From an uncultured Christensenella sp. (GTDB lineage: Bacteria > Bacillota > Clostridia > Christensenellales > Borkfalkiaceae), in NCBI GenBank assembly GCA_910578065.1, contig CAJTPB010000002.1, positions 83,507-147,506 on the forward strand: a stretch of DNA of 64,000 bases, given 5' to 3'. Positions 9,384 through 17,821 of the stretch are shown here, piece by piece. Under the pieces are notes generated by a model, which searched no databases, had not been told where the DNA came from, and was given only the letters and a program-made list of their open reading frames with translations. The translations under genes were made by a program, and so were the position numbers. The first letter of the stretch is position 1, and each line of letters begins with the position of its first letter.

Positions 9384-11129
9384 ATGAAACAGTTTTTAAG
9401 AACAGAATATCCCCGTCCGCAGTTTCGGCGGGAAAAATGGCAAACGCTAAACGGCGAATGGGAATTCGCGTTCGACGATAAGAACGAGGGCTTGCATGCG
9501 GGCTGGGACGAGGGCAAAACTGCGTTTCCGAAAAAGATAAACGTGCCGTTTACCTATCAGTATCCCGCAAGCGGGATCGGCGACGAAAGCGATCATGCGA
9601 TCGTTTGGTATCGCCGCACGTTCCGCGCCGAACACAAAGGCATGCGCGCGCTTTTGTGCTTTAACGGCTGCGACTACGTAACGGACGTATGGCTGAACGG
9701 AAAGCACATAATTACCCATACGGGCGCGTACGCTCCTTTTTCGGCGGACGTTACCGATTTTTTGGCGGACGAGGAAAACGTAATTACGGTGCGCTGTTAC
9801 GACCCGTTAGACCGTTCTATCCCCCGCGGCAAACAGAGCTGGACGGGCGAACGCTTTGCTTGTTTCTACGTGCCCAACACGGGTATTTGGCAAAGCGTTT
9901 GGCTGGAATATTTCGGGGAAGATTGCGTGCGTTCTTTCCATTTAACGCCCGATTTTGACGAAACCGCTATTTCGGGCGAACTGACAACGCTGCGCTCGCG
10001 TGCGGACGAAGCGGAATTTTCCGTTTCCATCGGCGGCAAACACGTAAAAACGGTGCGTTTTTCGTTGGAAGGGGCGCGCACGCCTTATTGCATTTCGCTG
10101 AAAAACACCTTTGCCTGCGAATATTATTGGACGTTGAAACAACCCAACTTATTCGATTTGCAAGTAACCCTTTACGTAAAGGGAACGCCCGTCGATCGGG
10201 CGTATACCCGTTACGGCATGCGCAAAATTTCTACCGACGGCAAGGGGAATATTCTGTTAAACGGAAAACCGCTTTACCAAAAACTGATTCTCGATCAAGG
10301 ATATTGGGAAGAAAGCGGGGCAACGCCGCCCTCCGCGCAGGCGCTGAAAGAGGATATTTTGCTTGCAAAGCAAATGGGCTTTAACGGCGCGCGCAAGCAT
10401 CAAAAGTTGGAAGATCCTTATTTTTACTACTATGCGGACGAGCTGGGCTTTCTTACTTGGTGCGAAATGCCCTCCGGTTACTGCTACAACGAGGACGAAG
10501 TCGCCGCGGTTTCGCGCGAATGGCAAGAAATCGTTTCCGTCGCCCGCAATTTTACAAGCGTCGTTTGCTACGTGCCTTTAAACGAAAGCTGGGGTGTGGG
10601 CGATATCGTAACGGATAAAAAGCAGCAGGATTTTGCGCGGGCAATGTATTATCTTACCCGTTCGCTCGATCAAAGCAGATTGGTAAGCACCAACGACGGT
10701 TGGGAAAACCTTTCCGAAACGGATATCGTTTCCATTCACGACTACGCGTTCGACAGTGCGCAGTTTGCGGAAAAATATCAAAAAGAAAAGTTAAGCGAAA
10801 TTTATCCGCAGGGCAGAAGGCTGTTTGCGTTCGGCTCTCAATATTGCGGGCAGCCCTATCTAATGACGGAGTTCGGCGGCATTGCAATGCAAAGCGCGCA
10901 AAAGGGCGACGCTTGGGGGTATAATTCGGGCGCAAAAGACGAAGCGGAATTTTTGGCGCGGTACGAAGATCTGATCAACGGCATTTACGCTTGCGGCTTT
11001 CAAGGGTTCTGCTATACGCAGCTAACCGACGTACAGCAAGAAGTAAACGGGCTTTTATACGTAGACCGCTCGCCTAAATTCGATATGAAGCGGTTAAAGC
11101 GCATTTTAGACAGCAAGTATTGCGATTAA
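9384..11129 (+). CDS. GH2 family glycosidase, LacZ/UidA-like, short form
   Basis: 581 residues from the ATG at 9384, which has AAGGA seven bases ahead. An earlier in-frame ATG at 9357 overlaps the preceding stop but lacks such a site, so I prefer the later one. The protein has a sugar-binding domain (FNGCDYVTDVWLNGKHI), an immunoglobulin-like domain and a TIM barrel with acid/base CYVPLNESWGVG and nucleophile YLMTEFGGIAM. It lacks the small-chain domain of the first GH2 protein, so it belongs to the beta-glucuronidase/beta-galactosidase-like short group. It has no signal peptide. It ends the glycosidase operon; exact substrate unknown. Confidence 0.9.
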   Translation: MKQFLRTEYPRPQFRREKWQTLNGEWEFAFDDKNEGLHAGWDEGKTAFPKKINVPFTYQYPASGIGDESDHAIVWYRRTFRAEHKGMRALLCFNGCDYVTDVWLNGKHIITHTGAYAPFSADVTDFLADEENVITVRCYDPLDRSIPRGKQSWTGERFACFYVPNTGIWQSVWLEYFGEDCVRSFHLTPDFDETAISGELTTLRSRADEAEFSVSIGGKHVKTVRFSLEGARTPYCISLKNTFACEYYWTLKQPNLFDLQVTLYVKGTPVDRAYTRYGMRKISTDGKGNILLNGKPLYQKLILDQGYWEESGATPPSAQALKEDILLAKQMGFNGARKHQKLEDPYFYYYADELGFLTWCEMPSGYCYNEDEVAAVSREWQEIVSVARNFTSVVCYVPLNESWGVGDIVTDKKQQDFARAMYYLTRSLDQSRLVSTNDGWENLSETDIVSIHDYAFDSAQFAEKYQKEKLSEIYPQGRRLFAFGSQYCGQPYLMTEFGGIAMQSAQKGDAWGYNSGAKDEAEFLARYEDLINGIYACGFQGFCYTQLTDVQQEVNGLLYVDRSPKFDMKRLKRILDSKYCD

Positions 11130-11156
11130 AATTTATAAGTTATTACATACAAAGAA

Positions 11157-11181
11157 CCCCCTCGGAAGAAGTCCGAGGGGG
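11157..11181. terminator. Hairpin between convergent genes
   Basis: A perfect 10-bp stem CCCCCTCGGA/TCCGAGGGGG with a 5-base loop lies between the + strand glycosidase operon and the - strand reductase gene. On the - strand the stem is followed by ttcttt, on the + strand by no T-run. It may serve mainly the - strand gene or both. Confidence 0.6.
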
Positions 11182-11303
11182 TGCGCATATATTTGAAATT
11201 GAACCCGTTCAGTAATCGACCATATGCCGAAATATACGGTAAGGATAATTTTCCCATCGACAAAGCGATGACGAACCCATTTTAACTTCGTTTGCCGATT
11301 CTT

Positions 11304-12038
11304 TTAATTTTTCCGCAAATTATTCCGTTTCCAAGGTCGGCCTTTTTTAAGCCAGCCGTTTTTTTCCCAATACTCGTTATCAAGCCCTGCGTTGCCGCTT
11401 TTGCGTACTTTCTTTTGGATCATGCGGCATATATAAAACTTAACTTTGGTATTAACCGTTGTGCGCGCGGGCTTTATGTAATTGATTTTGGCAAATCGAA
11501 CGGCAAGTTTATCCATCTGTCCGGTCAGTTTTTTGCGCTTTGGTTCTGTCAGTTTATTCCATACGATATCGTTCATCAACGCGCCGCTGAATGTTCCGAT
11601 TTTCGAAATTCCCCACCAAGACAAGCTGTTTTTTATCTCTTTTGCGGTCGATTTTGCCCCTGCGCCGATACATTGCGTAATGATCACGGCGCGCTTGCCG
11701 AACAGTTCGGGAGCGGGGCGGTGGGGCATCCACCGATAGCCGAAATGGTCTAACAACGCTTTCATTGCGCCCGTCGCGCCCATTACGTATGCGGGCGATG
11801 TGAAAACGATTAAATCGGCTTTCAGAAGGGATTTTTCGATTGCATGGATATAAATAAAATCTTTACAGGCGTTTTCGCCTTTTATAAAACAACTCGTACA
11901 GCCCGCGCAAAAAGAGGGGCAGTCTTTGGGTAAGTAGTATTCGGTGATTTCCGCAGACGGAAATCTTTGCAAAAAAATACTCTTTAATTTGTAGGTCACG
12001 CCGTGTTTTTCCGTGCCGTTGATTACCGTTATTTTCAA
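11304..12038 (-). CDS. Flavodoxin-fold NAD(P)H-dependent FMN reductase
   Basis: 244 residues. The start is TTG, supported by AAAGGAG eight to ten bases upstream on the - strand; no better start is present. The N-terminus MKITVINGTEKHG is the first beta-strand and FMN-phosphate loop of the flavodoxin-like NADPH-dependent reductase family, and FTSPAYVMGATGAMKALLDH is the conserved flavin-binding segment around residues 80-100. Between them lies a cysteine-rich stretch (C-x3-C-x2-C-x2-C) resembling the variable region of iron-sulfur flavoproteins, but spacing is not identical to the cluster motif I know. It is probably a cytoplasmic redox enzyme with unknown substrate. The C-terminal 60 residues are basic and unrecognised. 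Confidence 0.8.
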   Translation of the reverse strand: MKITVINGTEKHGVTYKLKSIFLQRFPSAEITEYYLPKDCPSFCAGCTSCFIKGENACKDFIYIHAIEKSLLKADLIVFTSPAYVMGATGAMKALLDHFGYRWMPHRPAPELFGKRAVIITQCIGAGAKSTAKEIKNSLSWWGISKIGTFSGALMNDIVWNKLTEPKRKKLTGQMDKLAVRFAKINYIKPARTTVNTKVKFYICRMIQKKVRKSGNAGLDNEYWEKNGWLKKGRPWKRNNLRKN

Positions 12039-12236
12039 ATTTGTTCTCCTTTGAAAGATCGTTTTAAACCGTTACACGATAAATGCCCCGCAATCATAAA
12101 GCAAGGTATCTGTAAAGGGAAGGGCGAACCGTATGCGCGCAAAAACATATGCGCGGGCGCCAATACGGCTGCAAAATACGCCCGAATGCGTAATTTGCCA
12201 TATGCGTTTTTGTGCAAGTTGTGCGGCAGACGGCAA

Positions 12237-13424
12237 TCAAACGAAAAGCGTTTGATATTCGTTTGTGTGCGCGCCTGTAAGCACGTCGTATAAATCGTTT
12301 GCGCGTACGTCGCAAAGGAAGCATTCGAGCGCTTCTTTTTTCAATGCGGAAGCGTCGCTTTTGCGCACGATCAAAGGGAAAGCTCCCGTTTGCAAGTCGG
12401 AAAAAATTGCTTCCGCGCTTTCTTTTTTTACGGCAAGCACGTTTAAATACAGCGGGGAAGATAAAAAGTTTTTTACCTCTTTTTCGCGTATTTTTAAAAG
12501 GTTTGCGCACACAATGCGCTTTAAGCGGGAAAGGGTATACCGTTTGGTAACGATTTTCGAAAGCATGGCGGAATATTCGGGCGTACTTTTGCAAAACGCT
12601 TTCAGCCTGTTTTCCAATCCTTCCGTGCAGTCGGGAACGCGCGCAAGCTCTTCTGCGGCGGTTGCGGCAAGCGCGCTCATCGCGGCAAGTTCGAAAGCGC
12701 GCGGGGGAAGAATTGCTTGTATGTCCGCAAAAACGGAGGGGGGCAAATTGCTCTTTAACGCTTTTTTCGCTTTCCGCGTTCTTTCCCGCAGGCAAGCGCG
12801 CAGGGCGGTCGCGGAAGAAAAGTTTTCATACGGGCGGGGGTCGAGATATCCTCCTCCCCGTCTTATAAGGGGAACGGGGTCGATATTGCTGCCCGAAGCA
12901 AGCAGGGCGCGGCAGTATTCCACCCCTAAAATATTGTTGGGCGCGGTAAAAAGCGCTTCGTCGATATCGCCGTTTAGCGCAAGCACCGTTTGCGTGCGCG
13001 CCTTTGCGTACGATAATCCTTCTTTTAAGTTTTCTTTAAAAGCCGCTTTAAACTGTTTGTCTTCCGAAAGGGTCGCCTGCGCCGCAGCCAGAAAATCTTT
13101 TTTTTCGCCGCTTTCGCAGCCGAATGCCAGCGAAGTGACCGCAGGCAGGGAAGAAAGCAGTTTGACCGCTCCCTTTGCAAACAGTTCCGCGGGGGAAACG
13201 GCAAACGCCGCAGGAAGTTCCAATACGATATCCGCGCCGTTTTCTACCGCATGCCGCGCGCGGGTGAACTTATCGAATAGGGCGGCTTCCCCCCGTTGGG
13301 TAAAGTTTCCGCTCATCAAGCATACGATCTTATCGCAGTCTACGCTTTTTCGAATGGTTTCCAATTGCAGTTTGTGCCCGTTGTGAAAGGGATTGTATTC
13401 GCAAATTACCGCGCAAAATTTCAT
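12237..13424 (-). CDS. tmcAL: tRNA(Met) cytidine acetate ligase
   Basis: 395 residues, close to the family length of about 400. The N-terminus CEYNPFHNGHKLQLE contains the HxGH nucleotidyltransferase motif, followed by MSGNFTQRGE and HAVENGADIVLELP, all hallmarks of TmcAL (formerly YlbM/DUF795). The enzyme uses acetate and ATP to make N4-acetylcytidine at the wobble position of elongator tRNA(Met). The start ATG has GAGGAATT ahead on the - strand. It is divergent from pta, and the two share a 121-bp intergenic region. The link of an acetate-using tRNA ligase to the acetate pathway next door may be chance. A small inverted repeat (12236-12256) overlaps the stop codon. Confidence 0.95.
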   Translation of the reverse strand: MKFCAVICEYNPFHNGHKLQLETIRKSVDCDKIVCLMSGNFTQRGEAALFDKFTRARHAVENGADIVLELPAAFAVSPAELFAKGAVKLLSSLPAVTSLAFGCESGEKKDFLAAAQATLSEDKQFKAAFKENLKEGLSYAKARTQTVLALNGDIDEALFTAPNNILGVEYCRALLASGSNIDPVPLIRRGGGYLDPRPYENFSSATALRACLRERTRKAKKALKSNLPPSVFADIQAILPPRAFELAAMSALAATAAEELARVPDCTEGLENRLKAFCKSTPEYSAMLSKIVTKRYTLSRLKRIVCANLLKIREKEVKNFLSSPLYLNVLAVKKESAEAIFSDLQTGAFPLIVRKSDASALKKEALECFLCDVRANDLYDVLTGAHTNEYQTLFV

Positions 13425-13443
13425 AATTCCTCGTTCTTATGTC

Positions 13444-13472
13444 TTTACAATTATTGGGATTGGGTGTATAAT
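13444..13472 (+). promoter_or_regulatory. Sigma-A-type promoter of pta-ackA
   Basis: TTTACA, 17-bp spacer, TATAAT. The leader of roughly 65 bases ends with the ribosome binding site CGGAG before the ATG at 13546. Confidence 0.75.
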
Positions 13473-13545
13473 ATGGTTAAAATGTGCTCCCGTTTCCATT
13501 ATATACGAAACGGGGGAAAAAATAAAGGAATTACGGAGTGTTATT

Positions 13546-14607
13546 ATGGCAGGTTTTTTAGACAAGGTAAAAAAATCGGTAAACGATCTGGGAAGAAAGA
13601 TCGCCGAAAGCGGAACGATCGTACAAGAAATTAAAAAGAAAGCGTCTGTGCTCGATAAAAAAATCGTGCTTTGCGAAGGGGAAGATTCCCGCGTGGTAGA
13701 GGCGGCGGGCATCTGCGCCCAAGAACACATTGCAAAAATCGTTCTGCTCGGCAATCCCGACCGCATTAAAGCAGACAATCCCGACGTAGACCTTTCCGAA
13801 GTGGAAATCGTCGATCCCGCAACTTCGCCCAAGTTGGGCGAATACGCTTCCCTTTTATACGAATTGAGAAAGGCGAAGGGCATGACGGAAGAACAGGCGA
13901 AAGAGCAGGCAAAAGACGCGACCTTCTTCGGCGCGCTTATGTTAAAGGCGGGCGACGTAGACGGGCTTGTTTCGGGCGCATGCCATTCGACGGCGAACAC
14001 CCTGCGCCCCGGCTTACAGATCATCAAAACCGCGCCCGGCGTTTCGGCGGTGAGCAGCTTTAATTTAATGGTCGCTCCATTCGGCGGCAACGAATACGTT
14101 CCCGACGGCGTGCTGGTATTTGCGGACTGCGGGCTGAATCCCACCTACACAGCGGAAGGGCTTGCCGATTGCGCCCTTGCAACCGCCAAGAGCGCGAAAG
14201 AGATCGCGGGGGTAGATCCCAAAGTCGCAATGCTTTCCTTCTCTACCATGGGAAGCGCAAAGCACGATTACGTAACGCTCGTGCAGGAAGCGACGAAGAT
14301 CGCGAAAGAAAAGGCGCCCGACCTTGCCTTAGACGGCGAATTGCAGTTCGACGCGGCGCTCGTTCCTTCGGTTGCAAAACTCAAAGCGCCCAATTCCCCC
14401 GTTGCGGGGCAGGCGAACGTGCTTATTTTCCCCGATCTGCAATCGGGCAATATCGGTTATAAGATCGCAGAGCGCCTCGGCGGATTTCAGGCGATCGGAC
14501 CGATCTGTCAGGGCTTTGCAAAGCCGTTGAACGATTTGTCGCGCGGGTGCAAGGCAAGCGATATCGTGTGCGCGGTGGCGATCACTGCGTTGCAGGCGGT
14601 TAAATAA
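13546..14607 (+). CDS. pta: Phosphate acetyltransferase
   Basis: 353 residues. I start at 13546, which has GGAG upstream; a longer frame back to 13393 would run through the promoter. The first 35 residues form a charged extension not needed in most family members. The core begins KIVLCEGEDSRVVEAA and includes GALMLKAGDVDGLVSGACHSTA and the C-terminal VCAVAITALQAV, standard for the Pta/PTB family. It converts acetyl-CoA and phosphate to acetyl phosphate. Together with ackA 12 bp downstream it forms the acetate-producing, ATP-yielding pathway of fermenting bacteria. Confidence 0.95.
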   Translation: MAGFLDKVKKSVNDLGRKIAESGTIVQEIKKKASVLDKKIVLCEGEDSRVVEAAGICAQEHIAKIVLLGNPDRIKADNPDVDLSEVEIVDPATSPKLGEYASLLYELRKAKGMTEEQAKEQAKDATFFGALMLKAGDVDGLVSGACHSTANTLRPGLQIIKTAPGVSAVSSFNLMVAPFGGNEYVPDGVLVFADCGLNPTYTAEGLADCALATAKSAKEIAGVDPKVAMLSFSTMGSAKHDYVTLVQEATKIAKEKAPDLALDGELQFDAALVPSVAKLKAPNSPVAGQANVLIFPDLQSGNIGYKIAERLGGFQAIGPICQGFAKPLNDLSRGCKASDIVCAVAITALQAVK

Positions 14608-14619
14608 GGAGAATTACAC

Positions 14620-15813
14620 ATGAAAATTTTAGTGATCAACGCGGGCAGTTCCTCTTTAAAGTATCAGCTCATCAATATGCAAACGGAAGAAGCGATTGCA
14701 AAGGGAACGTGCGAACGCATCGGAATTGCGGGGGGTAAACTCACCCACAAGGCGAACGGCAAAGAATTTGTAATCGAAAAAGAACTTCCCAACCATACCG
14801 AAGCGATTTCCCTTGTGTTAAACGAACTCGTCGATAAAACGGCGGGCGTTATCTCTTCGATGGACGAGATCGACGCGGTAGGACATCGCGTAGTCGCTTC
14901 GGGCGAAGCGTTTACGAGAACCACCCTTGTGACCGACGAGGTGATGAAAACGATGGACGAGATCGCCGAGCTTGCGCCTTTGCACAATCCCGCGGCGATT
15001 TTGGGCATCAACGCCTGCCGCGCGGTTATGCCGAATAAAAAAATGGCGCTCGTGTTCGATACCTCGTTCCACGCGACGATGCCAGATTACGCGCATTTGT
15101 ACGCAATCGATTACGACGATTATAAAAAGTACAAGGTAAGAAGATACGGCGCGCACGGCACCTCGCATAAGTTTGTTTCGGGCGTGGCGGCGGAATATCT
15201 GCACAAAAAGCCGGAACAGCTGAAAATCATTACCTGTCACTTAGGCAACGGATCTTCCATTTCCGCGGTAGACGGCGGGAAGTGCGTAGATACGTCTATG
15301 GGCTTTACCCCGCTTGCGGGCGTTCCCATGGGCACGCGCAGCGGCGATATCGACGTTGCGGCAATCGAATTTTTGTGCCGTAAAAAGGGCATGAGCATGG
15401 AAGAAGGGCTTTCGTACCTCAACAAAAAGTGCGGCATGCTGGGCGTTTCGGGCGTTTCTTCCGACTTCCGCGATTTAACTGCGGCAAAAGCGGAAGGCAA
15501 CGAACGCGCGCGCATCGCGCTCGACCTGTTTACGTACAACTGCAAAAAGTACGTGGGCGCGTATATGGCTGCGTTAGGCGGATTGGATTGCATCGTATTT
15601 ACGGCGGGCGTGGGCGAAAATACCCCGCATATCCGCGCGGCGGTGCTTTCGGGCATGGAAGCGTTCGGCATTCAGTTAGACGCAAGCAAGAACGATTATA
15701 AAAACGACGGCGCGATTCACGAAATTTCCGCAAGCGGGTCTAAGGTAAAAGTGCTTGTGATTCCCACCAACGAAGAATTGGTGATCGCGCGCGAAACGGC
15801 TGCGCTTGTTTGA
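14620..15813 (+). CDS. ackA: Acetate kinase
   Basis: 397 residues, the normal family length. Motifs include INAGSSSLKYQL at the start, VFDTSFHATMP, RRYGAHGTSHKFV, HLGNGSSISAV and VFTAGVGENTPHIR, covering the ASKHA-fold nucleotide and acetate sites. It transfers phosphate from acetyl phosphate to ADP. The ribosome binding site AAGGAG precedes the ATG by about 9 bases. It is the second gene of the pta operon. Confidence 0.97.
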   Translation: MKILVINAGSSSLKYQLINMQTEEAIAKGTCERIGIAGGKLTHKANGKEFVIEKELPNHTEAISLVLNELVDKTAGVISSMDEIDAVGHRVVASGEAFTRTTLVTDEVMKTMDEIAELAPLHNPAAILGINACRAVMPNKKMALVFDTSFHATMPDYAHLYAIDYDDYKKYKVRRYGAHGTSHKFVSGVAAEYLHKKPEQLKIITCHLGNGSSISAVDGGKCVDTSMGFTPLAGVPMGTRSGDIDVAAIEFLCRKKGMSMEEGLSYLNKKCGMLGVSGVSSDFRDLTAAKAEGNERARIALDLFTYNCKKYVGAYMAALGGLDCIVFTAGVGENTPHIRAAVLSGMEAFGIQLDASKNDYKNDGAIHEISASGSKVKVLVIPTNEELVIARETAALV

Positions 15814-15821
15814 TCGGGGGT

Positions 15822-15853
15822 GCGTTTTTGCCTGCTTGCAAGCGTAAAAACGC
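15822..15853 (+). terminator. Possible hairpin after ackA
   Basis: GCGTTTTT and AAAAACGC form an 8-bp stem around a loop that holds the palindrome GCTTGCAAGC. There is no T-run on the 3' side, so termination is uncertain. The remaining bases up to the next promoter show nothing else I can name. Confidence 0.35.
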
Positions 15854-15984
15854 GGCAACGGCAAAGGTTTCATGCACCGTAGCTTGCTGCGGAACTTGCG
15901 CGCAAAGCGCAGGAGTACGGGGCTTGTTCCGAAGTTTAATACCCTTTATTTTTCTTAAAATTTGGAAATAAGCATGAAAAAAGA

Positions 15985-16013
15985 TTGACAAACGGCAGGA
16001 AAAATAATATACT
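15985..16013 (+). promoter_or_regulatory. Sigma-A promoter with almost no leader before DUF177 gene
   Basis: TTGACA, 17-bp spacer, TATACT. Only ten bases separate the -10 box from the ATG at 16024, so the predicted transcript begins roughly 3-5 bases before the start codon. Confidence 0.8.
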
Positions 16014-16023
16014 TTTAAGGTCA

Positions 16024-16440
16024 ATGATACCGAAAATCGACGTTCGGAAACTCAATGCGCAAAAAAAGTATGCGGGCGATCTTGCGTTCGAATACGAAGG
16101 GGAGCAATCCTTGATCGATATTCCTTACGCGGCGTTTTCCGCTCCCGTCGGCGTGAACCTCCATTACGAGATATTGGAAGACGATTCCGTCGAAATTACG
16201 GGTTGCGTAACGTTTACGTTAAAGGGGTGCTGTTCCCGTTGTTTGAACGCGGCGGAACAGACTTTTAGCGGCGAATTAGACGCGTACTTTGTGCCGTGCG
16301 GCGGCGAAAGCGAGGACTACCGCTATACGGGCGGGGTCATCGATTTGCGCGATTGTCTGAACGACGCGGTGATGCTTTCTCTTCCCGCAAGATTGGTTTG
16401 CGGAAAAAATTGCATCCCGCTCGAATGGAAAGAGCAATAA
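16024..16440 (+). CDS. yceD: DUF177 / YceD family protein, 23S rRNA accumulation factor type
   Basis: 138 residues from the ATG at 16024. A TTG at 15985 would place the start inside the -35 box. The protein shows the family features: a CCSRCL cysteine pair near residue 62, the acidic D-L-R-D-C-L-N-D-A segment and a C-terminal CGKNC. Members are required for normal 23S rRNA levels in Escherichia coli and in plants, and are almost always encoded just before the ribosomal protein L32 gene, as here. The usual downstream plsX and fabH genes are absent. AAGG lies only three bases before the ATG, too close for a normal Shine-Dalgarno site. Confidence 0.85.
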   Translation: MIPKIDVRKLNAQKKYAGDLAFEYEGEQSLIDIPYAAFSAPVGVNLHYEILEDDSVEITGCVTFTLKGCCSRCLNAAEQTFSGELDAYFVPCGGESEDYRYTGGVIDLRDCLNDAVMLSLPARLVCGKNCIPLEWKEQ

Positions 16441-16467
16441 AATACGGAAAAAAAGAGGTGGATAGTC

Positions 16468-16656
16468 ATGGCGGTACCCAAGTCCAAACAGTCGAAGAGC
16501 AGAACGAATAAGAGATTTGCAAACTATAAAGCGCAAGCTCCTCAGCTCGTCGAGTGCCCTCACTGCCACGAGCAGAAAGAAGCGCACAGAGTTTGCAAGA
16601 ATTGCGGCTACTACGACGGCAAAGAGGTCGTCGCGCAGAAAGACGCGAAGAATTAA
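16468..16656 (+). CDS. rpmF: 50S ribosomal protein bL32
   Basis: 62 residues. MAVPKSKQSKSRTNKRFANY and the zinc-ribbon cysteines in CPHC and CKNCGYYDGKEV are typical of the zinc-binding form of L32. The ribosome binding site AGAGGTGG precedes the ATG. It lies 27 bp after the DUF177 gene and is followed by an intrinsic terminator, so the two form a short operon. Confidence 0.97.
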   Translation: MAVPKSKQSKSRTNKRFANYKAQAPQLVECPHCHEQKEAHRVCKNCGYYDGKEVVAQKDAKN

Positions 16657-16661
16657 ACGCA

Positions 16662-16697
16662 AAAACGCGAGCTTAAACGTTCGCGTTTTGTTTTACT
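16662..16697 (+). terminator. Intrinsic terminator after rpmF
   Basis: AAAACGCGA and TCGCGTTTT form a 9-bp stem with a 10-base loop, followed by gttttactt. Confidence 0.8.
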
Positions 16698-16791
16698 TAC
16701 CGAAAAAATTTAAAGCGGCGCCGCGTCGGTTTGCGCGGCGGGCGTTCGGCAAAAGGTCAAGCGCTTATTCGCCGTTTAAAACGGACGGCTT

Positions 16792-17712
16792 ATGATATTA
16801 TTAAACTCACTGAAAAACTTTTTAAAATGTCTTGCCTATGTGCTTATCCCGCTCGGCTGTCTGTTTTTGGGGCTGCTATTCGGCGCGGACAGCGCGTTTA
16901 CCATTTTATCGGAGCAGATCACATACATAAAAACGGAAGTCGCGCGCATTATTCCCGAAACGGCAAAAGACTTAGACGAATTGTGGGGTTACGTGATTGC
17001 ATCCGCCCGCGAACTCAGTTGGAAATCGCCGATCGGGGCGATTCAAACGCTGTTAAACGGGCAATGGCTTACCGAAAAGATAAGCGTATTTCTGGGTTTA
17101 ACGACAGAAGAAGCGACCAAGCTGTTTACCGAGTTAGAAACGATTTTAACGACAGTGATCGCAAATTTGAACCTTGCCGTCGTCATCTTTTTTGTTTGGA
17201 TAATTTTAAGCGGAATTGCGGGGTACTTTATCACCAATCTGTTTGTGCGCCGCGCTACGGTGCGGCGGGGGATATGGAAGTTTATCGTCGTTTCCCTGCT
17301 CGATTCCTTTTTTTCGGCAACGATCATCGCGCTAAGCACATATATTCTTTCCCTATGGAGCCCCGGCGTGCTTATTTCCGCAACCCTTTCTATGGCGGTA
17401 TTCGGGTTTGTTTCGCTATTGGAAGCGTATTTGATCCACGGGCGCGGGAAAATCCCCTTTGTGCGCGTGGTCAACATACAAAACTGTCTGCTTATGTATT
17501 TGTCGCAGATCGTTATTTTGATCCTTGCAACCTTGCTTGCTCTTTTGCTGCTGTTTGCGACAAACCTGCTTGTAGGGCTTGCCGTGGGATATTCCGTTAT
17601 AATTATCGCGTTCCTCGTCGTAAACGTGAACGCCGAATCGTACATCGTAGAGCAGATCAAAAAATTGCCCGAACCGTCGCCCGAACCGCCGCCGCAGAAA
17701 ATCGAAGAATAA
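16792..17712 (+). CDS. Unknown membrane protein with about five transmembrane segments
   Basis: 306 residues. Hydrophobic segments lie near residues 10-32, 120-150, 165-190, 200-215 and 235-275 (for example VVIFFVWIILSGIAGYFI). A soluble loop of about 80 residues follows the first segment. The C-terminus is cytoplasmic-looking and proline-rich (EPSPEPPPQKIEE). I do not recognise a family. The gene stands alone between two terminators; its ribosome binding site is weak (GGACGG). A GC-rich hairpin with 7-bp arms (16719-16740) lies 52 bp ahead of the start codon. Confidence 0.7.
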   Translation: MILLNSLKNFLKCLAYVLIPLGCLFLGLLFGADSAFTILSEQITYIKTEVARIIPETAKDLDELWGYVIASARELSWKSPIGAIQTLLNGQWLTEKISVFLGLTTEEATKLFTELETILTTVIANLNLAVVIFFVWIILSGIAGYFITNLFVRRATVRRGIWKFIVVSLLDSFFSATIIALSTYILSLWSPGVLISATLSMAVFGFVSLLEAYLIHGRGKIPFVRVVNIQNCLLMYLSQIVILILATLLALLLLFATNLLVGLAVGYSVIIIAFLVVNVNAESYIVEQIKKLPEPSPEPPPQKIEE

Positions 17713-17725
17713 AATACGGTTTGCG

Positions 17726-17754
17726 CCGTCCGAATTTTTTCGGGCGGTTTTTTT
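17726..17754 (+). terminator. Intrinsic terminator before copper operon
   Basis: CCGTCCGA pairs with TCGGGCGG (one G-U), with a T-rich loop, followed by seven T. Confidence 0.8.
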
Positions 17755-17766
17755 GCGCTATTCTTC

Positions 17767-17795
17767 TTGACAAATACCCATAAGGGGTATATAAT
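17767..17795 (+). promoter_or_regulatory. Copper-responsive promoter with CsoR-type operator
   Basis: TTGACA, 17-bp spacer, TATAAT. The spacer carries the inverted repeat ATACCC(N5)GGGTAT at 17774-17790, which reads TACCC..GGGGTA as in known CsoR operators and runs into the -10 box. CsoR bound here would block RNA polymerase until Cu(I) releases it. The next gene is csoR itself, so the operon is autoregulated. Confidence 0.85.
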
Positions 17796-17821
17796 ATATG
17801 CAAAGAAAAGGAGCAAAGCGA

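Noticed and set aside
11130..11303. Small RNA or riboswitch around the strong hairpin
   Set aside because: The hairpin is explained as a terminator between convergent genes; no further conserved fold is visible.
12265..13386. Long + strand open frame opposite tmcAL
   Set aside because: It is a shadow of a clearly recognisable gene on the other strand; its translation is Ser/Ala/Arg-rich without domain features.
13393..13545. Longer pta with 51 extra N-terminal residues
   Set aside because: This stretch contains the promoter and the leader; the ATG at 13546 has the ribosome binding site.
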